Assembly: GCF_047730085.1 (NCBI RefSeq)
Contig: NZ_CP159830.1
Coordinates: 434,001 to 498,000 of the forward strand
From: Njordibacter sp937773555
GTDB lineage: Bacteria; Pseudomonadota; Gammaproteobacteria; Pseudomonadales; Balneatricaceae
Reading direction: 5' to 3'
DNA length: 64,000 bases
The position numbers were made by a program, and so were the translations under genes. Below, one piece after another: positions 26,292 to 35,882 of the stretch (its first letter is position 1; the number at the start of each line of letters is the position of its first letter). The notes under the pieces were generated by a model that did not search any database, was not told the DNA's origin, and was given only the letters and a program-made list of their open reading frames with translations.

Positions 26292-27408
26292 CCATCAGGC
26301 TGCCGTGAGCGGCCAACGTTGGGTAGTTAAAATAGGGAGTGCTCTGCTAACCGACGATGGCAAGGGGCTTGATAAACAGGCCATTGCTGGCTGGGTAGAC
26401 CAGTTAGCAAAACTACGCCAACAGGGTGTGGAAATTGTTTTAGTTTCTTCAGGATCTATTGCTGAAGGTATGGTTCGCTTGGGTTGGACTCAGCGGCCAA
26501 AAGAAATCCACAACCTTCAAGCTGCTGCAGCTGTGGGACAGATGGGTTTGGTTCAATGTTATGAAGAAAGCTTTTCGCGCCATGGCATGCGCACCGCACA
26601 AATTCTCCTCACCCACGATGATCTAACCCACCGCGAACGCTACCTTAACGCCCGTGGAACTCTACGTGCTCTGGTAAGCCACAACGTTATTCCTGTAGTG
26701 AATGAAAACGATACTGTAGTTACGGACGAAATTCGTTTTGGAGATAACGATACATTGGGTGCTTTGGTCGCTAATCTGGTAGAAGCAGATCTGTTGGTGA
26801 TTCTTACTGACCAAGATGGCTTGTGTGACAAGGACCCGCGCCACCATAACGACGCGAAGTTGTTGTCTCAGGTGCATGCTGGAGACCCCGGGCTCATTCC
26901 GATGGCGAGTGGATCTGCAGGCAATTTAGGCAGGGGTGGAATGTTGACCAAAATACAGGCTGCAAAGCTTGCAGCTCGCTCTGGTGCTAACACTATTATA
27001 GCTAATGGCCGCACTGTAGGCGTTTTACAGCGTTTGCGCCAAGGCGAAGCTCTGGGCACTCTATTTGTCCCTGACCAAGAGCCCCTTTTAGCTCGTAAGC
27101 AATGGCTTGCTGGCCACCTTAAGGCTAAGGGTGAACTGCATTTGGACGCGGGAGCAGCGAAGGTGCTTACAAAGCAAGGCAAGAGCCTTTTGTCAGTAGG
27201 GGTAAGAACTGTGACAGGGGAGTTTACCCGTGGCGATATGGTGTTGATATTAGATGAACATGGTCAAACTATCGCACGAGGATTGGTCAATTACTCTGCT
27301 ACTGAAGCTTTAAAAATTGTTGGCCTGGCGAGTGGGTCAATTGAATCTACGCTAGGCTATGTGGCCGAGCCTGAGCTTATTCACCGTGATAACCTCGTTC
27401 TCATCTAA
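26284..27408 (+). CDS. proB: Glutamate 5-kinase
   Basis: A 374-aa enzyme that phosphorylates glutamate in the first step of proline synthesis. The kinase domain shows WVVKIGSALLTDDGKGLD, VSSGSIAEGM, FGDNDTLGALVA and LTDQDGLCDKDPR; a C-terminal PUA domain follows from about residue 280. The ATG at 26284 lies inside the end of obgE and gives the family start. The proline branch point enzyme is normally feedback-inhibited by proline. Confidence 0.97.
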   Translation: MTSHQAAVSGQRWVVKIGSALLTDDGKGLDKQAIAGWVDQLAKLRQQGVEIVLVSSGSIAEGMVRLGWTQRPKEIHNLQAAAAVGQMGLVQCYEESFSRHGMRTAQILLTHDDLTHRERYLNARGTLRALVSHNVIPVVNENDTVVTDEIRFGDNDTLGALVANLVEADLLVILTDQDGLCDKDPRHHNDAKLLSQVHAGDPGLIPMASGSAGNLGRGGMLTKIQAAKLAARSGANTIIANGRTVGVLQRLRQGEALGTLFVPDQEPLLARKQWLAGHLKAKGELHLDAGAAKVLTKQGKSLLSVGVRTVTGEFTRGDMVLILDEHGQTIARGLVNYSATEALKIVGLASGSIESTLGYVAEPELIHRDNLVLI

Positions 27409-27453
27409 TCATTAAACCTACCCAGCCCGCATGGTTAGTTGAGTGGCTGAATT

Positions 27454-27721
27454 TTAAGTCAATATAATCCATCTCTGTTGCACCATTCCATCACCCCCAG
27501 TTTCTACAATAGATGATGGCATGATGAGTGCCCAATTATCTCTTAGGCTGTCCTGTAGTTCGGATGCAATCGAGATATCATGCAATAACAAATCCATCAC
27601 CGTTGGTAGACACTTTAGATTCGTAGGCATCTTTACTTTGGGAAAGTAGCGAGTATGTAGGAGCAGTGACAATACTTTCAAGAGGGATTTCTGGCCCAAT
27701 ATAAGCTGCAAGACGGCACAT
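27454..27721 (-). pseudogene. Class II glutamine amidotransferase relic (internal deletion)
   Basis: Reading from the ATG at 27721 gives 47 residues: MCRLAAYIG with the nucleophile Cys2, then LLSQSKDAYESKVSTNGDGF and a stop at 27578-27580. This matches the N-terminus of YafJ/EgtC-type class II glutamine amidotransferases. After a frame change the next frame gives IASELQDSLRDNWALIMPSS, matching the family's C-terminal end. The middle, roughly 170 residues, is gone, so this is an internal deletion with a frameshift. It lies between proB and rpsT and cannot be functional. Confidence 0.75.
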
Positions 27722-27828
27722 TTTTTACTACTTCACTATTCTATCCAGTATCTAAAAACTACAGCCTGTTAAAGCTCATTTAGGCTATAAGCCCATCAAA
27801 GGCCAATAAAAGTGTATGGCCTGGGCAC

Positions 27829-27855
27829 AAAAAAACCGGCCTTAGCCGGTTTTTA
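27829..27855 (-). terminator. Terminator of rpsT
   Basis: The stem AAAAACCGGC, loop CTTA, GCCGGTTTTT lies 16 bp beyond the rpsT stop and is symmetrical, so it can act in both directions. Confidence 0.88.
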
Positions 27856-27871
27856 TAAGCGCTACAATGGA

Positions 27872-28132
27872 TTATAGAGCTTTAATTTTTGCACTTAAAC
27901 GGCTCTTATGACGAGCAGCTTTGTTCATGGTGTAAATGCCTTTTGAGACACTCTTGTCCATGATGGATACGGCAGTTGTATACGCGGCTTGGGCAGCTTC
28001 TTTGTCACCAGCGTCAATAGCAGCGATAACTTTCTTTAAGTATGTGCGTGCCATGGAGCGCAGGCTTGCGTTATGACTGCGACGTTTTTCTGCCTGGCGA
28101 GCGCGTTTCTTTGATCCAGCGGAATTGGCCAC
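27872..28132 (-). CDS. rpsT: 30S ribosomal protein S20
   Basis: An 86-aa basic protein that binds 16S rRNA during 30S assembly. It starts MANSAGSKKRARQAEKRRSHN and ends in the helix KGIYTMNKAARHKSRLSAKIKAL. It is divergent from murJ, the common gammaproteobacterial arrangement. Confidence 0.97.
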   Translation of the reverse strand: MANSAGSKKRARQAEKRRSHNASLRSMARTYLKKVIAAIDAGDKEAAQAAYTTAVSIMDKSVSKGIYTMNKAARHKSRLSAKIKAL

Positions 28133-28376
28133 GATCTGGCTCCTATATAAATATAATTAAAAGCTTTAAATAAAGTGTTAAACACAATATGTGCAGCAGG
28201 GTGTTTATGAGGTGCGAAATTATTCCCGTTTGGGCGCCTCTTGTCAACTTAGATTACGTCTTTTTGTTATAAATATGAGCTCATTTTAAGGTTTTTGCGT
28301 TAACATGGGTTAAATCATCCGTAAGTAGACAAAAATGACGAGTTTTTGTTCTGTTATTAATGCGTTATAGGGATCT

Positions 28377-29963
28377 ATGAGTTCTTCTTTGCCACCTAAT
28401 CTGTCTTCGCCAAACCCATCTGCGGGTGACAAAGGCTTGCTGGGTTCCAGTGTCATTGTTGCCACTATGACGATGTTATCCCGGATCTTAGGTTTGGCTC
28501 GTGATGTGGTCATAGCAACTTTATTTGGTGCGGGTTCCCACGCCGATGCCTTTTTTGTAGCGTTTAAAATACCCAACTTTTTGCGCAGGCTATTTGCTGA
28601 AGGTGCATTTAATCAGGCGTTTGTGCCTGTGTTGGCCGAAATGAGTGCGCAGGATAACAAAGAGCTCCTCAAGGAGACGGTTAGTAAAGTGGCTGGAAGC
28701 CTTTTGTTAATATTGACTCTAGTTACTGTGATCGCTTTGGTTGCTGCGCCAGTTTTGGCCTTGGTATTTGCGCCAGGTTTTTCAGGAGATGGAAATAAAC
28801 TCGGCCTTACTGCGGATATGTTACGCATTACCTTCCCCTACTTATTACTGATCTCCATGACTGGGTTTTTAGGGAGTTTATTGAACCATGCCAAGCGGTT
28901 TGTCATTCCAGCTCTAACTCCTGTGTTATTAAACCTTAGCTTAATCACTGCAGCCCTTTGGTTGGCTCCACAAATGACCGTACCGGTGATGGCTTTGGCT
29001 TGGGGGGTATTGGCTGCGGGTATTTTGCAATTGGCCTTACAGCTGCCCTTTGTTGCTCAACTAGGCCTTTTGGTGCGGCCGCGGCTCGGCTTTAGTAATG
29101 TTCGTGTAAAACAAGTGATGAAACTGATGCTGCCGGCTATGTTTGGTGTGTCAGTGGCACAAATTAATTTATTACTAGACACGGTGCTGGCGTCTTTGCT
29201 GCAAAGTGGCAGCGTGTCTTGGTTATATTATTCAGACAGGTTAATGGAATTACCTCTGGGGGTATTTGGTATCGCTATTGCCACGGTGATTTTGCCTGGG
29301 CTATCCCAAAGGCATGCGACTAAATCTCCTCAAGCATTCAGTGACACGTTAGATTGGGCTTTGCGTATGGTCCTGTTAATTGGAGTGCCAGCGGCAATTG
29401 CTTTGGCACTCTTAGCTGAACCGCTCATCACTACTTTATTTCACTATGGGGCTATGGGGGACCGGGATGTGCTATTTAGCGCCGCCAGTTTGCGTGCTTA
29501 CGCCCTAGGGTTGCTGTTTTTTATGCTCATTAAAGTGTTGGCCCCCGGTTATTTTGCACGCCAAGATATGAAGACCCCTGTGCGTATTGGAATTTGGGCT
29601 ATGGCTAGTAATATGATGTTTAATTTGCTTTTAGTATGGCAGTTTGACCATGTAGGTTTGGCGATGGCCACATCATTGTCTGCTTTGTTAAATGCCACGC
29701 TTTTGGGCGTGGGGTTGTATCGCCAGAGAATATGGCGCCCTAGTATAGGCTGGGGCGTATTTTCATTACGTGTATTGCTGGCTAGCATGGCTCTCGTTGG
29801 GGTAATTTATCTAACCTATCAGCCCGTTGAAATATGGCTAGCATGGGGCTTGTGGCAGCGTGCAGAGCACTTAACGATGATTGTTATTTTTGGTTCTTTT
29901 GCCTACGCCATTGGGCTTGTCTTTACTGGCCTTCGGTGGGGCCATTTGCAGGGCCCAAAATAG
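28377..29963 (+). CDS. murJ: Lipid II flippase MurJ
   Basis: A 528-aa inner-membrane protein of the MOP superfamily with about 14 hydrophobic segments. It flips the lipid II peptidoglycan precursor to the periplasm. Signature segments: TMLSRILGLARDVVIATLFGAG near the start (split here into motif-size pieces TMLSRILG and ARDVVIATLFGAG), IPNFLRRLFAEGAFNQAFVP-type sequence around residue 60, and LLFFMLIKVLAPGYFARQD. The ATG follows GGGATCT. ribF lies 115 bp downstream, a standard order. Confidence 0.96.
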   Translation: MSSSLPPNLSSPNPSAGDKGLLGSSVIVATMTMLSRILGLARDVVIATLFGAGSHADAFFVAFKIPNFLRRLFAEGAFNQAFVPVLAEMSAQDNKELLKETVSKVAGSLLLILTLVTVIALVAAPVLALVFAPGFSGDGNKLGLTADMLRITFPYLLLISMTGFLGSLLNHAKRFVIPALTPVLLNLSLITAALWLAPQMTVPVMALAWGVLAAGILQLALQLPFVAQLGLLVRPRLGFSNVRVKQVMKLMLPAMFGVSVAQINLLLDTVLASLLQSGSVSWLYYSDRLMELPLGVFGIAIATVILPGLSQRHATKSPQAFSDTLDWALRMVLLIGVPAAIALALLAEPLITTLFHYGAMGDRDVLFSAASLRAYALGLLFFMLIKVLAPGYFARQDMKTPVRIGIWAMASNMMFNLLLVWQFDHVGLAMATSLSALLNATLLGVGLYRQRIWRPSIGWGVFSLRVLLASMALVGVIYLTYQPVEIWLAWGLWQRAEHLTMIVIFGSFAYAIGLVFTGLRWGHLQGPK

Positions 29964-30078
29964 CATCAACTATCAATCATTATAAAGCGTTTTGTAAGTC
30001 GCAAAATGAGTCGTGTCTAGTATATAATGCAAGGCTTACTTTTTGCTGAGGCTGTGGCCTCGAATTTAACGAGTGCTT

Positions 30079-31014
30079 ATGGAATTTATTCGTGGTCTTT
30101 ACAACCTCAAGCCGGAACATCGCGGCTGTGTGGCGACCATTGGAAATTTCGATGGTGTTCATTTGGGCCACCAGCGAGTGTTGCGCCAGGTGAAGCTAAA
30201 GGCAATCATGCAAGGTCTACCTGCGGTGGTTGTGTTGTTTGAGCCACAACCGCTAGAGTATTTCGCCAATGATCAGGCTCCACGGCGAATAACACGATTA
30301 CGGGAAAAATTGTGTTTACTGGAACAACATGGCATTGACCGTGTCCTGTGCCTGCGTTTTGATGCTAAATTATTAAGCCTTAGTGCCCATGATTTTATCC
30401 AGCAATTATTAGTTAGTGGCTTGGCAGTGAGTCATTTTGTAGTGGGGGACGATTTTCGTTTTGGCCAAGGCCGCACAGGAAATTATGCATTACTACAAAC
30501 TGAAGGCTTGAACCATGGTTTTGCCGTAGAGAATACTGAAACGTGTGAATTAGATGGTGAGCGTGTTTCCAGTACTCGCATTCGTAATGCCTTAGAGATT
30601 CATGATTTAAAGGCTGTCAGGCGATTTATAGGCCGTCCTTTTACCGTTACTGGTAAAGTGGCTTATGGGCAGCAACTAGGCCGCAAATTAGGCGTGCCTA
30701 CGGCTAATATACGGCTACAAAAGCCGAGGCCAGCGCTTCAGGGCGTTTATGCTACTTTGGTTCATGGGTTACTAGACCAACCCATCACCAGCGTAGCTAA
30801 TATAGGCTACCGCCCCACACTTGCAGGTGTTCAGCCTCAATTAGAAGTCCATCTGTTTGATTTCAGTGGTGACTTTTACGGCAAGACGATTAGTGTAGAG
30901 ATTTGCGAGTTTATTCGCAGTGAACAAAAATTTGATGGGCTCGCCCAGTTGCAAGCACAAATAGAACTAGACATGCAGACAGCCAAAGACTTTTTTGCTG
31001 TTGCATCCCCATAG
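30079..31014 (+). CDS. ribF: Bifunctional riboflavin kinase/FAD synthetase
   Basis: A 311-aa enzyme that phosphorylates riboflavin to FMN and adenylates it to FAD. The N-terminal nucleotidyltransferase domain has TIGNFDGVHLGHQRVL, and VVGDDFRFGQGRTGN and SSTRIRNAL follow; the C-terminal kinase domain contains GRKLGVPTANI and LQGVYAT. The start MEFIRGLYNL aligns with pseudomonad RibF; an in-frame GTG lies two codons upstream. ileS follows after 33 bp. Confidence 0.96.
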   Translation: MEFIRGLYNLKPEHRGCVATIGNFDGVHLGHQRVLRQVKLKAIMQGLPAVVVLFEPQPLEYFANDQAPRRITRLREKLCLLEQHGIDRVLCLRFDAKLLSLSAHDFIQQLLVSGLAVSHFVVGDDFRFGQGRTGNYALLQTEGLNHGFAVENTETCELDGERVSSTRIRNALEIHDLKAVRRFIGRPFTVTGKVAYGQQLGRKLGVPTANIRLQKPRPALQGVYATLVHGLLDQPITSVANIGYRPTLAGVQPQLEVHLFDFSGDFYGKTISVEICEFIRSEQKFDGLAQLQAQIELDMQTAKDFFAVASP

Positions 31015-31047
31015 ACTTAATTATTTATTTAAGAAGTGAACATAAGT

Positions 31048-33840
31048 ATGAGCGACCATAAATCCACCTTGAATTTACCTCAAACAGATTTTCCAATGCG
31101 TGGTAATTTAGCCCAGCGTGAGCCTAAAACGCTCAAAAAGTGGCAGCAAATGGATCTGTATAATAAATTGCGTGCAGTGGGTAAAGGCCGTGAACAGTTT
31201 ATTTTGCATGATGGCCCCCCTTATGCTAACGGAGACATTCACATTGGCCATGCAGTCAATAAGATCCTAAAAGACATCATTGTTAAGTCTAAGACGTTAA
31301 GTGGTTTTGATGCCCCGTATGTGCCAGGCTGGGATTGTCATGGCCTACCCATTGAGCACAAGGTAGAGCAAAAGATTGGTAAAGCCGGGAAAAAAGTTAG
31401 TCACGCTATATTTCGTGAAAAGTGTAGAGTATATGCAGAAAAGCAAGTGGCCGGGCAAATGGCAGACTTCGTTCGTTTAGGGGTAATTGGAGACTGGCAG
31501 AATCCGTATAAAACGATGCGTTTTGAGACAGAAGCCAATATTATTCGCTCATTAGGAAAAATCGTTGAAAATGGCCACTTGGTCAAAGGGTATAAGCCAG
31601 TTTACTGGAGTGTTGTTGGGGCTTCTGCCTTGGCAGAGGCAGAAGTTGAATACCAGGACAAGGTGTCTCTTTCAATCGATGTTCGCTATGGCGTGTTAGA
31701 CCAGCAAGCATGGAGCCAGGCCTTTGGTGTAGTAATCGATTTGCCAACCTCGGTAGTCATTTGGACAACAACCCCTTGGACATTGCCATCTAGCCAAGCG
31801 GTGAGTATGCATGCCGAATTTGATTATGTTTTAGTTCAAGTAAATAATGAGTGCCAAGTATTTGCTAAGGACCTTGTAGCCAGTGCTATGCAACGATACG
31901 GCATAGATGATTTTAAGATATTAGGAGAAACTAAGGGTCAAGCGTTAGAAAACTTGGTCCTACAGCACCCCTTTTATGATGAGCTGCAAGTGCCAGTGAT
32001 TCTGGGTGACCATGTGACTACGGAAGCAGGTACGGGTAGTGTGCATACCTCACCAGACCACGGTGTTGATGACTTCAATGTAGGCCGTGCTTATGGTATT
32101 GGTACGCTTAATTTGGTTGATGATAACGGGGTGTTTGTAGACGCAGCCGGCGAATTCGCTGGAGCTCATGTTTATAAAGTGGACGACCAAGTTGTTGCAG
32201 CTCTAGAAGCTCATGGCACTTTGGTACATCAAGCTAAAATAACTCACAGTTATGCCCATTGTTGGCGCACCAAAACACCACTTATCTACCGTGCTACACC
32301 ACAGTGGTTTATTTCTATGTCAGAGAACGGTTTGTTAGAAAAAGCGCTTGATGCAGTGAAAAATGTATCCTGGCATCCTGAATGGGGTGCAGCTCGTATC
32401 TCTGGCATGCTGTCCTCTAGCCCAGATTGGTGTGTGTCTCGCCAGCGCACTTGGGGCGTACCCATCACTTTGTTTGTTAACCGACAAACTCAAGAATTAC
32501 ACCCTCGCACTGCTGAGTTATTTGAAGAAGTGGCGCAAAAAGTAGCCGAAAATGGGATTGATGCATGGTTCGAACTCGATGTGACAGATATTCTAGGGGA
32601 AGAGTCTGCAGATTATCAAAAAGTCACTGACACGATGGACGTATGGTTTGATTCTGGTACCACGCATTATTCGGTATTAGAACAGCGTCCAGAATTGCGC
32701 TTTCCTGCTGATCTTTATTTAGAAGGTTCAGACCAGCATCGTGGTTGGTTCCAGTCATCTTTGAAGACCTCCATAGCTATGCATGGAGTAGCACCTTACA
32801 AAGGAGTATTAACCCACGGATTTACCGTAGATGGACAAGGCCGAAAAATGTCTAAGTCTATTGGCAACGTTATGTCACCCCAAAAAGTGTGCAACACTTT
32901 AGGTGCAGATATTATTCGTCTGTGGGTTGCCTCTTCAGATTTTAGCGCTGAAATGGCTGTGTCTGATGAAATCCTCAATCGCACTGCAGATGCCTATCGT
33001 CGTATTCGCAATACCGCGCGCTTCTTGTTATCTAATCTTAATGGTTTTTCTCCTGCTGATAACCTGGTTGCAATAGATGATATGCTGGCTCTAGACCAAT
33101 GGGTGCTTGGGCGCGCAGCGGAACTTCAAACAGAAATTGAAGCAGCTTACCACAGCTATAACTTCCATGCGGTATACCAAAAGATTACCCACTTTTGCTC
33201 GCAAGATTTGGGTGGATTCTATTTAGATATTATTAAAGATCGCCAGTACACCTGCGGTGCAGACAGCCTTGCGCGCAGATCAGCACAAACAGCAATGTAT
33301 CATCTGATCGAAACGATGACGCGTTGGATTGCGCCCATCTTAAGCTATACGGCAGATGAGTTGTGGGAGCATATACCCGGCAACCGTGCTGAATCTGTAC
33401 AGTTGGACCTTTGGTACGCTATACCTCTAGCCAAGGCTACAAGCATGACGGCGGGCTACTGGACGCAAATCATGGATGTAAAGCAGGCGATTAACAAAAG
33501 TTTAGAAACTCAGCGCAACCAGGGCGTGATTGGTGGTTCTTTAAGTGCGGAAATCACCTTGTATGCAGTGCCAGAGTTGCACTCGCAATTGCAGCAGTTG
33601 GGTGATGAGTTACGTTTTGTTTTGCTCACATCAAAGGCTTCTTTGGTGGCTAGCGAAGATGGTGGTTCTGAGACAGAGTTGGTGGGCTTACGTGTAGACA
33701 TTCACGCCTCAGAACATACCAAGTGCGAGCGGTGCTGGCATCATCGAGAAGATGTAGGTGTTGTTGCTGCAGACCCGGAGTTATGTGGGCGTTGTATTGA
33801 TAACGTTAGCGGCTCTGGTGAGATTCGTCAGTTTGCCTAG
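31048..33840 (+). CDS. ileS: Isoleucyl-tRNA synthetase
   Basis: A class I synthetase of 930 aa that charges tRNA-Ile. HIGH motif: GDIHIGHAVNK; KMSKS motif: GRKMSKSIGN; the CP1 editing domain lies between (TTTPWTLPSSQA), and GWDCHGLPIE is in the catalytic core. The C-terminal zinc finger uses CERCWHHRED and CGRC. I use the ATG at 31048 (MSDHKSTLNLPQTDFPMRG), with an in-frame GTG four codons earlier as an alternative. The 3' end overlaps lspA, the typical ileS-lspA order. Confidence 0.97.
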   Translation: MSDHKSTLNLPQTDFPMRGNLAQREPKTLKKWQQMDLYNKLRAVGKGREQFILHDGPPYANGDIHIGHAVNKILKDIIVKSKTLSGFDAPYVPGWDCHGLPIEHKVEQKIGKAGKKVSHAIFREKCRVYAEKQVAGQMADFVRLGVIGDWQNPYKTMRFETEANIIRSLGKIVENGHLVKGYKPVYWSVVGASALAEAEVEYQDKVSLSIDVRYGVLDQQAWSQAFGVVIDLPTSVVIWTTTPWTLPSSQAVSMHAEFDYVLVQVNNECQVFAKDLVASAMQRYGIDDFKILGETKGQALENLVLQHPFYDELQVPVILGDHVTTEAGTGSVHTSPDHGVDDFNVGRAYGIGTLNLVDDNGVFVDAAGEFAGAHVYKVDDQVVAALEAHGTLVHQAKITHSYAHCWRTKTPLIYRATPQWFISMSENGLLEKALDAVKNVSWHPEWGAARISGMLSSSPDWCVSRQRTWGVPITLFVNRQTQELHPRTAELFEEVAQKVAENGIDAWFELDVTDILGEESADYQKVTDTMDVWFDSGTTHYSVLEQRPELRFPADLYLEGSDQHRGWFQSSLKTSIAMHGVAPYKGVLTHGFTVDGQGRKMSKSIGNVMSPQKVCNTLGADIIRLWVASSDFSAEMAVSDEILNRTADAYRRIRNTARFLLSNLNGFSPADNLVAIDDMLALDQWVLGRAAELQTEIEAAYHSYNFHAVYQKITHFCSQDLGGFYLDIIKDRQYTCGADSLARRSAQTAMYHLIETMTRWIAPILSYTADELWEHIPGNRAESVQLDLWYAIPLAKATSMTAGYWTQIMDVKQAINKSLETQRNQGVIGGSLSAEITLYAVPELHSQLQQLGDELRFVLLTSKASLVASEDGGSETELVGLRVDIHASEHTKCERCWHHREDVGVVAADPELCGRCIDNVSGSGEIRQFA

Positions 33841-34342
33841 TCTGATAGAAACATCAGCTTTGAGACGCTTTGTGGTCTTTATTGTGCTGCTGTGGGCGCT
33901 CGATCTGGGTATTAAGTGGGCAGTCACGCAGCAATTTAACTATGCAGAAAGGCTGAATATTATGCCCTTCTTTGACCTTATACTGGTACACAACAAAGGC
34001 GCAGCATTTAGTTTTTTAGCGTCACAGCCAGGTTGGCAACGATGGTTTTTTTCAGTCACTGCGTTAGGCATCAGTCTTTGGCTAATCTTGTGGTTAAAGC
34101 GCACGCCAAGTACTCAGACCCTGCTAGGGCTAAGCTTAAGTTTGGTATTAGCGGGTGCTCTAGGCAATTTGGTTGACCGAGTCATTAATGGCTACGTCAT
34201 CGATTACTTATTGGTGTATTACCCACCTTACTATTTTCCCGCTTTTAACTTAGCTGATAGTTTGATCTTTATCGGTGTGGTGGGTTTATTTATTGATTTT
34301 TGGCAAACAGAAAAGGCAGCAAAGCGTGACTCAGAGCATTAA
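33833..34342 (+). CDS. lspA: Lipoprotein signal peptidase
   Basis: An inner-membrane aspartyl protease (about 169 aa, four hydrophobic segments) that cleaves signal peptides of diacylated prolipoproteins. Catalytic aspartates are in GNLVDRVINGYVIDYL and FNLADSLIFIG; VHNKGAAFSFL is also diagnostic. No ATG is available near the expected start, so TTG 33833 or GTG 33818 must be used; both overlap the ileS end. fkpB begins inside its 3' end. Confidence 0.93.
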   Translation: MPSLIETSALRRFVVFIVLLWALDLGIKWAVTQQFNYAERLNIMPFFDLILVHNKGAAFSFLASQPGWQRWFFSVTALGISLWLILWLKRTPSTQTLLGLSLSLVLAGALGNLVDRVINGYVIDYLLVYYPPYYFPAFNLADSLIFIGVVGLFIDFWQTEKAAKRDSEH

Positions 34343-34757
34343 TACATCTTCCCATGTGAGGTTAAACTTCGCCCTATATCATGCCAGTGGCGAAACTATA
34401 GATAGCACCTTTGATAAAGGCGCGGTAGAGCTCACTATAGGTGATGGTAACTTAATGGTGGGGTTTGAATCCTGCCTTATGGGGTTAGTGGTCGGTGAGC
34501 ATCAAACATTTACAGTGACTCCAGAAAATGGTTTTGGGCAGCACAATCCAGCCAACCTTCAAACCCTCAAGCGTCACCAGTTTGGTTCTGACATGGTACT
34601 TGAGCAAGGTTTAGTTGTTAGTTTTTCTGATGCCGCTAATACTGAACTTCCAGGAGTAGTAAAAACAATTGATGGAGATGATGTTGTGATGGATTTTAAT
34701 CACCCTTTAGCGGGTGTGGAGCTTAAATTTGAAGTGGAAATTTTAGCGGTCAGTTAA
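34326..34757 (+). CDS. fkpB: FKBP-type peptidyl-prolyl isomerase, SlpA type
   Basis: A 143-aa FKBP/SlyD-like isomerase. Visible: FALYHASGETIDSTFDKG, TIGDGNLMVGFESCLMGLVVG, PENGFGQHNPANLQ and MDFNHPLAG. The GTG start with AAGG upstream lies within the lspA end. In most relatives ispH follows directly; here pilin genes follow after 115 bp, so ispH is elsewhere. Confidence 0.92.
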   Translation: MTQSINTSSHVRLNFALYHASGETIDSTFDKGAVELTIGDGNLMVGFESCLMGLVVGEHQTFTVTPENGFGQHNPANLQTLKRHQFGSDMVLEQGLVVSFSDAANTELPGVVKTIDGDDVVMDFNHPLAGVELKFEVEILAVS

Positions 34758-34872
34758 TAAGATCTCGCTCGTTTTAACCAACTTCTTTCAACATTTTATA
34801 TTTACGTTGGGCCTTGCCAAATAATCTACAAAACTGAGCTACACTTATACAGCAGCCAATAAGGATGTTGTC

Positions 34873-35406
34873 ATGCGCTCTCTTGTTCATAGTCTAAATA
34901 TGTTCCGAGCTTGCTTTGGTTGGAGCTTGCTGGAACTCCTCATTGCTCTGGCCCTTGTGGCTATTGTAGCCTCTTTGGCTGCCCCGCCAATCTATGCAAC
35001 GTGGCAGCTTCAGTCTTTGTATGACGAAAGACAAAGATTGGCCCAACAGATTCGTTTTGCCCGAATTACTAGCATACAAGCAAATGCCAAAGTGAGTATC
35101 TGTTGGTCTAGTGCTTGCGGTGCGTCAATAGGTTTTTTAACCTACCTCGATAAAAACAACGATAGTTATTGGCAGCATGCAGAACTAGTGCTCTCTCAAT
35201 GGCAGATCAGAAAAGGTGTTTTCTTTCACTTTAACCGTGACTCACAAATTAGCTTTAATAGTGCTGGCAATACGGCTCAATCTGGAACGATGGTTTTGTG
35301 TAGCCCAAGCAGCAGCTCGGCAGTGGTTAATAGTGAGAAGTTAGGCCATGCGCTAGTGCTCTCCTCAAGTGGACGCTTGCGCGAGGCAAAAGCACCATGC
35401 CCATAA
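34873..35406 (+). CDS. fimT: Type IV pilus minor pilin, FimT/GspH type
   Basis: A 177-aa prepilin-like protein. The cleavage motif is G-WSLLELLIALALVAIVA, with glutamate at mature +5 followed by a hydrophobic helix; the leader is about 15 residues. The C-terminal globular part has two cysteines in ICWSSACG. FimT/GspH proteins prime pilus or pseudopilus assembly, and FimT binds DNA during transformation in some species. AAGGATG precedes the ATG. It heads a run of five overlapping pilin-like genes. Confidence 0.85.
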   Translation: MRSLVHSLNMFRACFGWSLLELLIALALVAIVASLAAPPIYATWQLQSLYDERQRLAQQIRFARITSIQANAKVSICWSSACGASIGFLTYLDKNNDSYWQHAELVLSQWQIRKGVFFHFNRDSQISFNSAGNTAQSGTMVLCSPSSSSAVVNSEKLGHALVLSSSGRLREAKAPCP

Positions 35407-35882
35407 CATGCCAAAACATAGTAGACCAAAAAGGCTTGGCTCTAATAGAAGTTTTATTAAGCTTAGGCTTGTCTAGTATGATGTTTCTAGTGCTTTTTAC
35501 GGCTCAGAGCCATAGTCAAAAGGTGCTCATTTACAGCCAACAGCTGCACTTTGCTAGCCGCTTATTAGATCAAGTTGCAAGCCAAACGTGGGCCTACCCG
35601 AAGCATTATCAATCACTTCTCGCCGCACCACCAAATGGAGACATAAGTTGCTTTAATGGGCACTACTGTAATCCAATGGCTATGACGCAAATGTGGGCTG
35701 CACATTGGCAGGCAGAGCTACAGAAGCAGCTGCCTAACGCGGAACTTAGCATGTTGTGTAACAGTGGCTGTGTCCCTGGTGATACGCTAACAGTTTGGTT
35801 GCGCTGGTCGCAAAATTTGGTTGCCTCCACAGACCTTTGTGAACAGGGGACGGCATGCATATACCTCGAAATAGGGCTTTAA
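35397..35882 (+). CDS. pilV: Type IV pilus minor pilin, PilV type
   Basis: A 161-aa prepilin with the motif KG-LALIEVLLSLGLSSM (glutamate +5) and a hydrophobic N-terminal helix. It overlaps the fimT-like gene by 10 bp and the pilW-like gene by 28 bp. PilV is a minor pilin of the tip/priming complex. Cysteines (CFNGHYC, CNSGC, CEQGTAC) suggest disulfides. The name rests on order and motif; identity is low. Confidence 0.8.
   Translation: MPITCQNIVDQKGLALIEVLLSLGLSSMMFLVLFTAQSHSQKVLIYSQQLHFASRLLDQVASQTWAYPKHYQSLLAAPPNGDISCFNGHYCNPMAMTQMWAAHWQAELQKQLPNAELSMLCNSGCVPGDTLTVWLRWSQNLVASTDLCEQGTACIYLEIGL

Noticed and set aside
30001..30078. An FMN riboswitch before ribF
   Set aside because: The gap is too short and lacks the conserved RFN elements.
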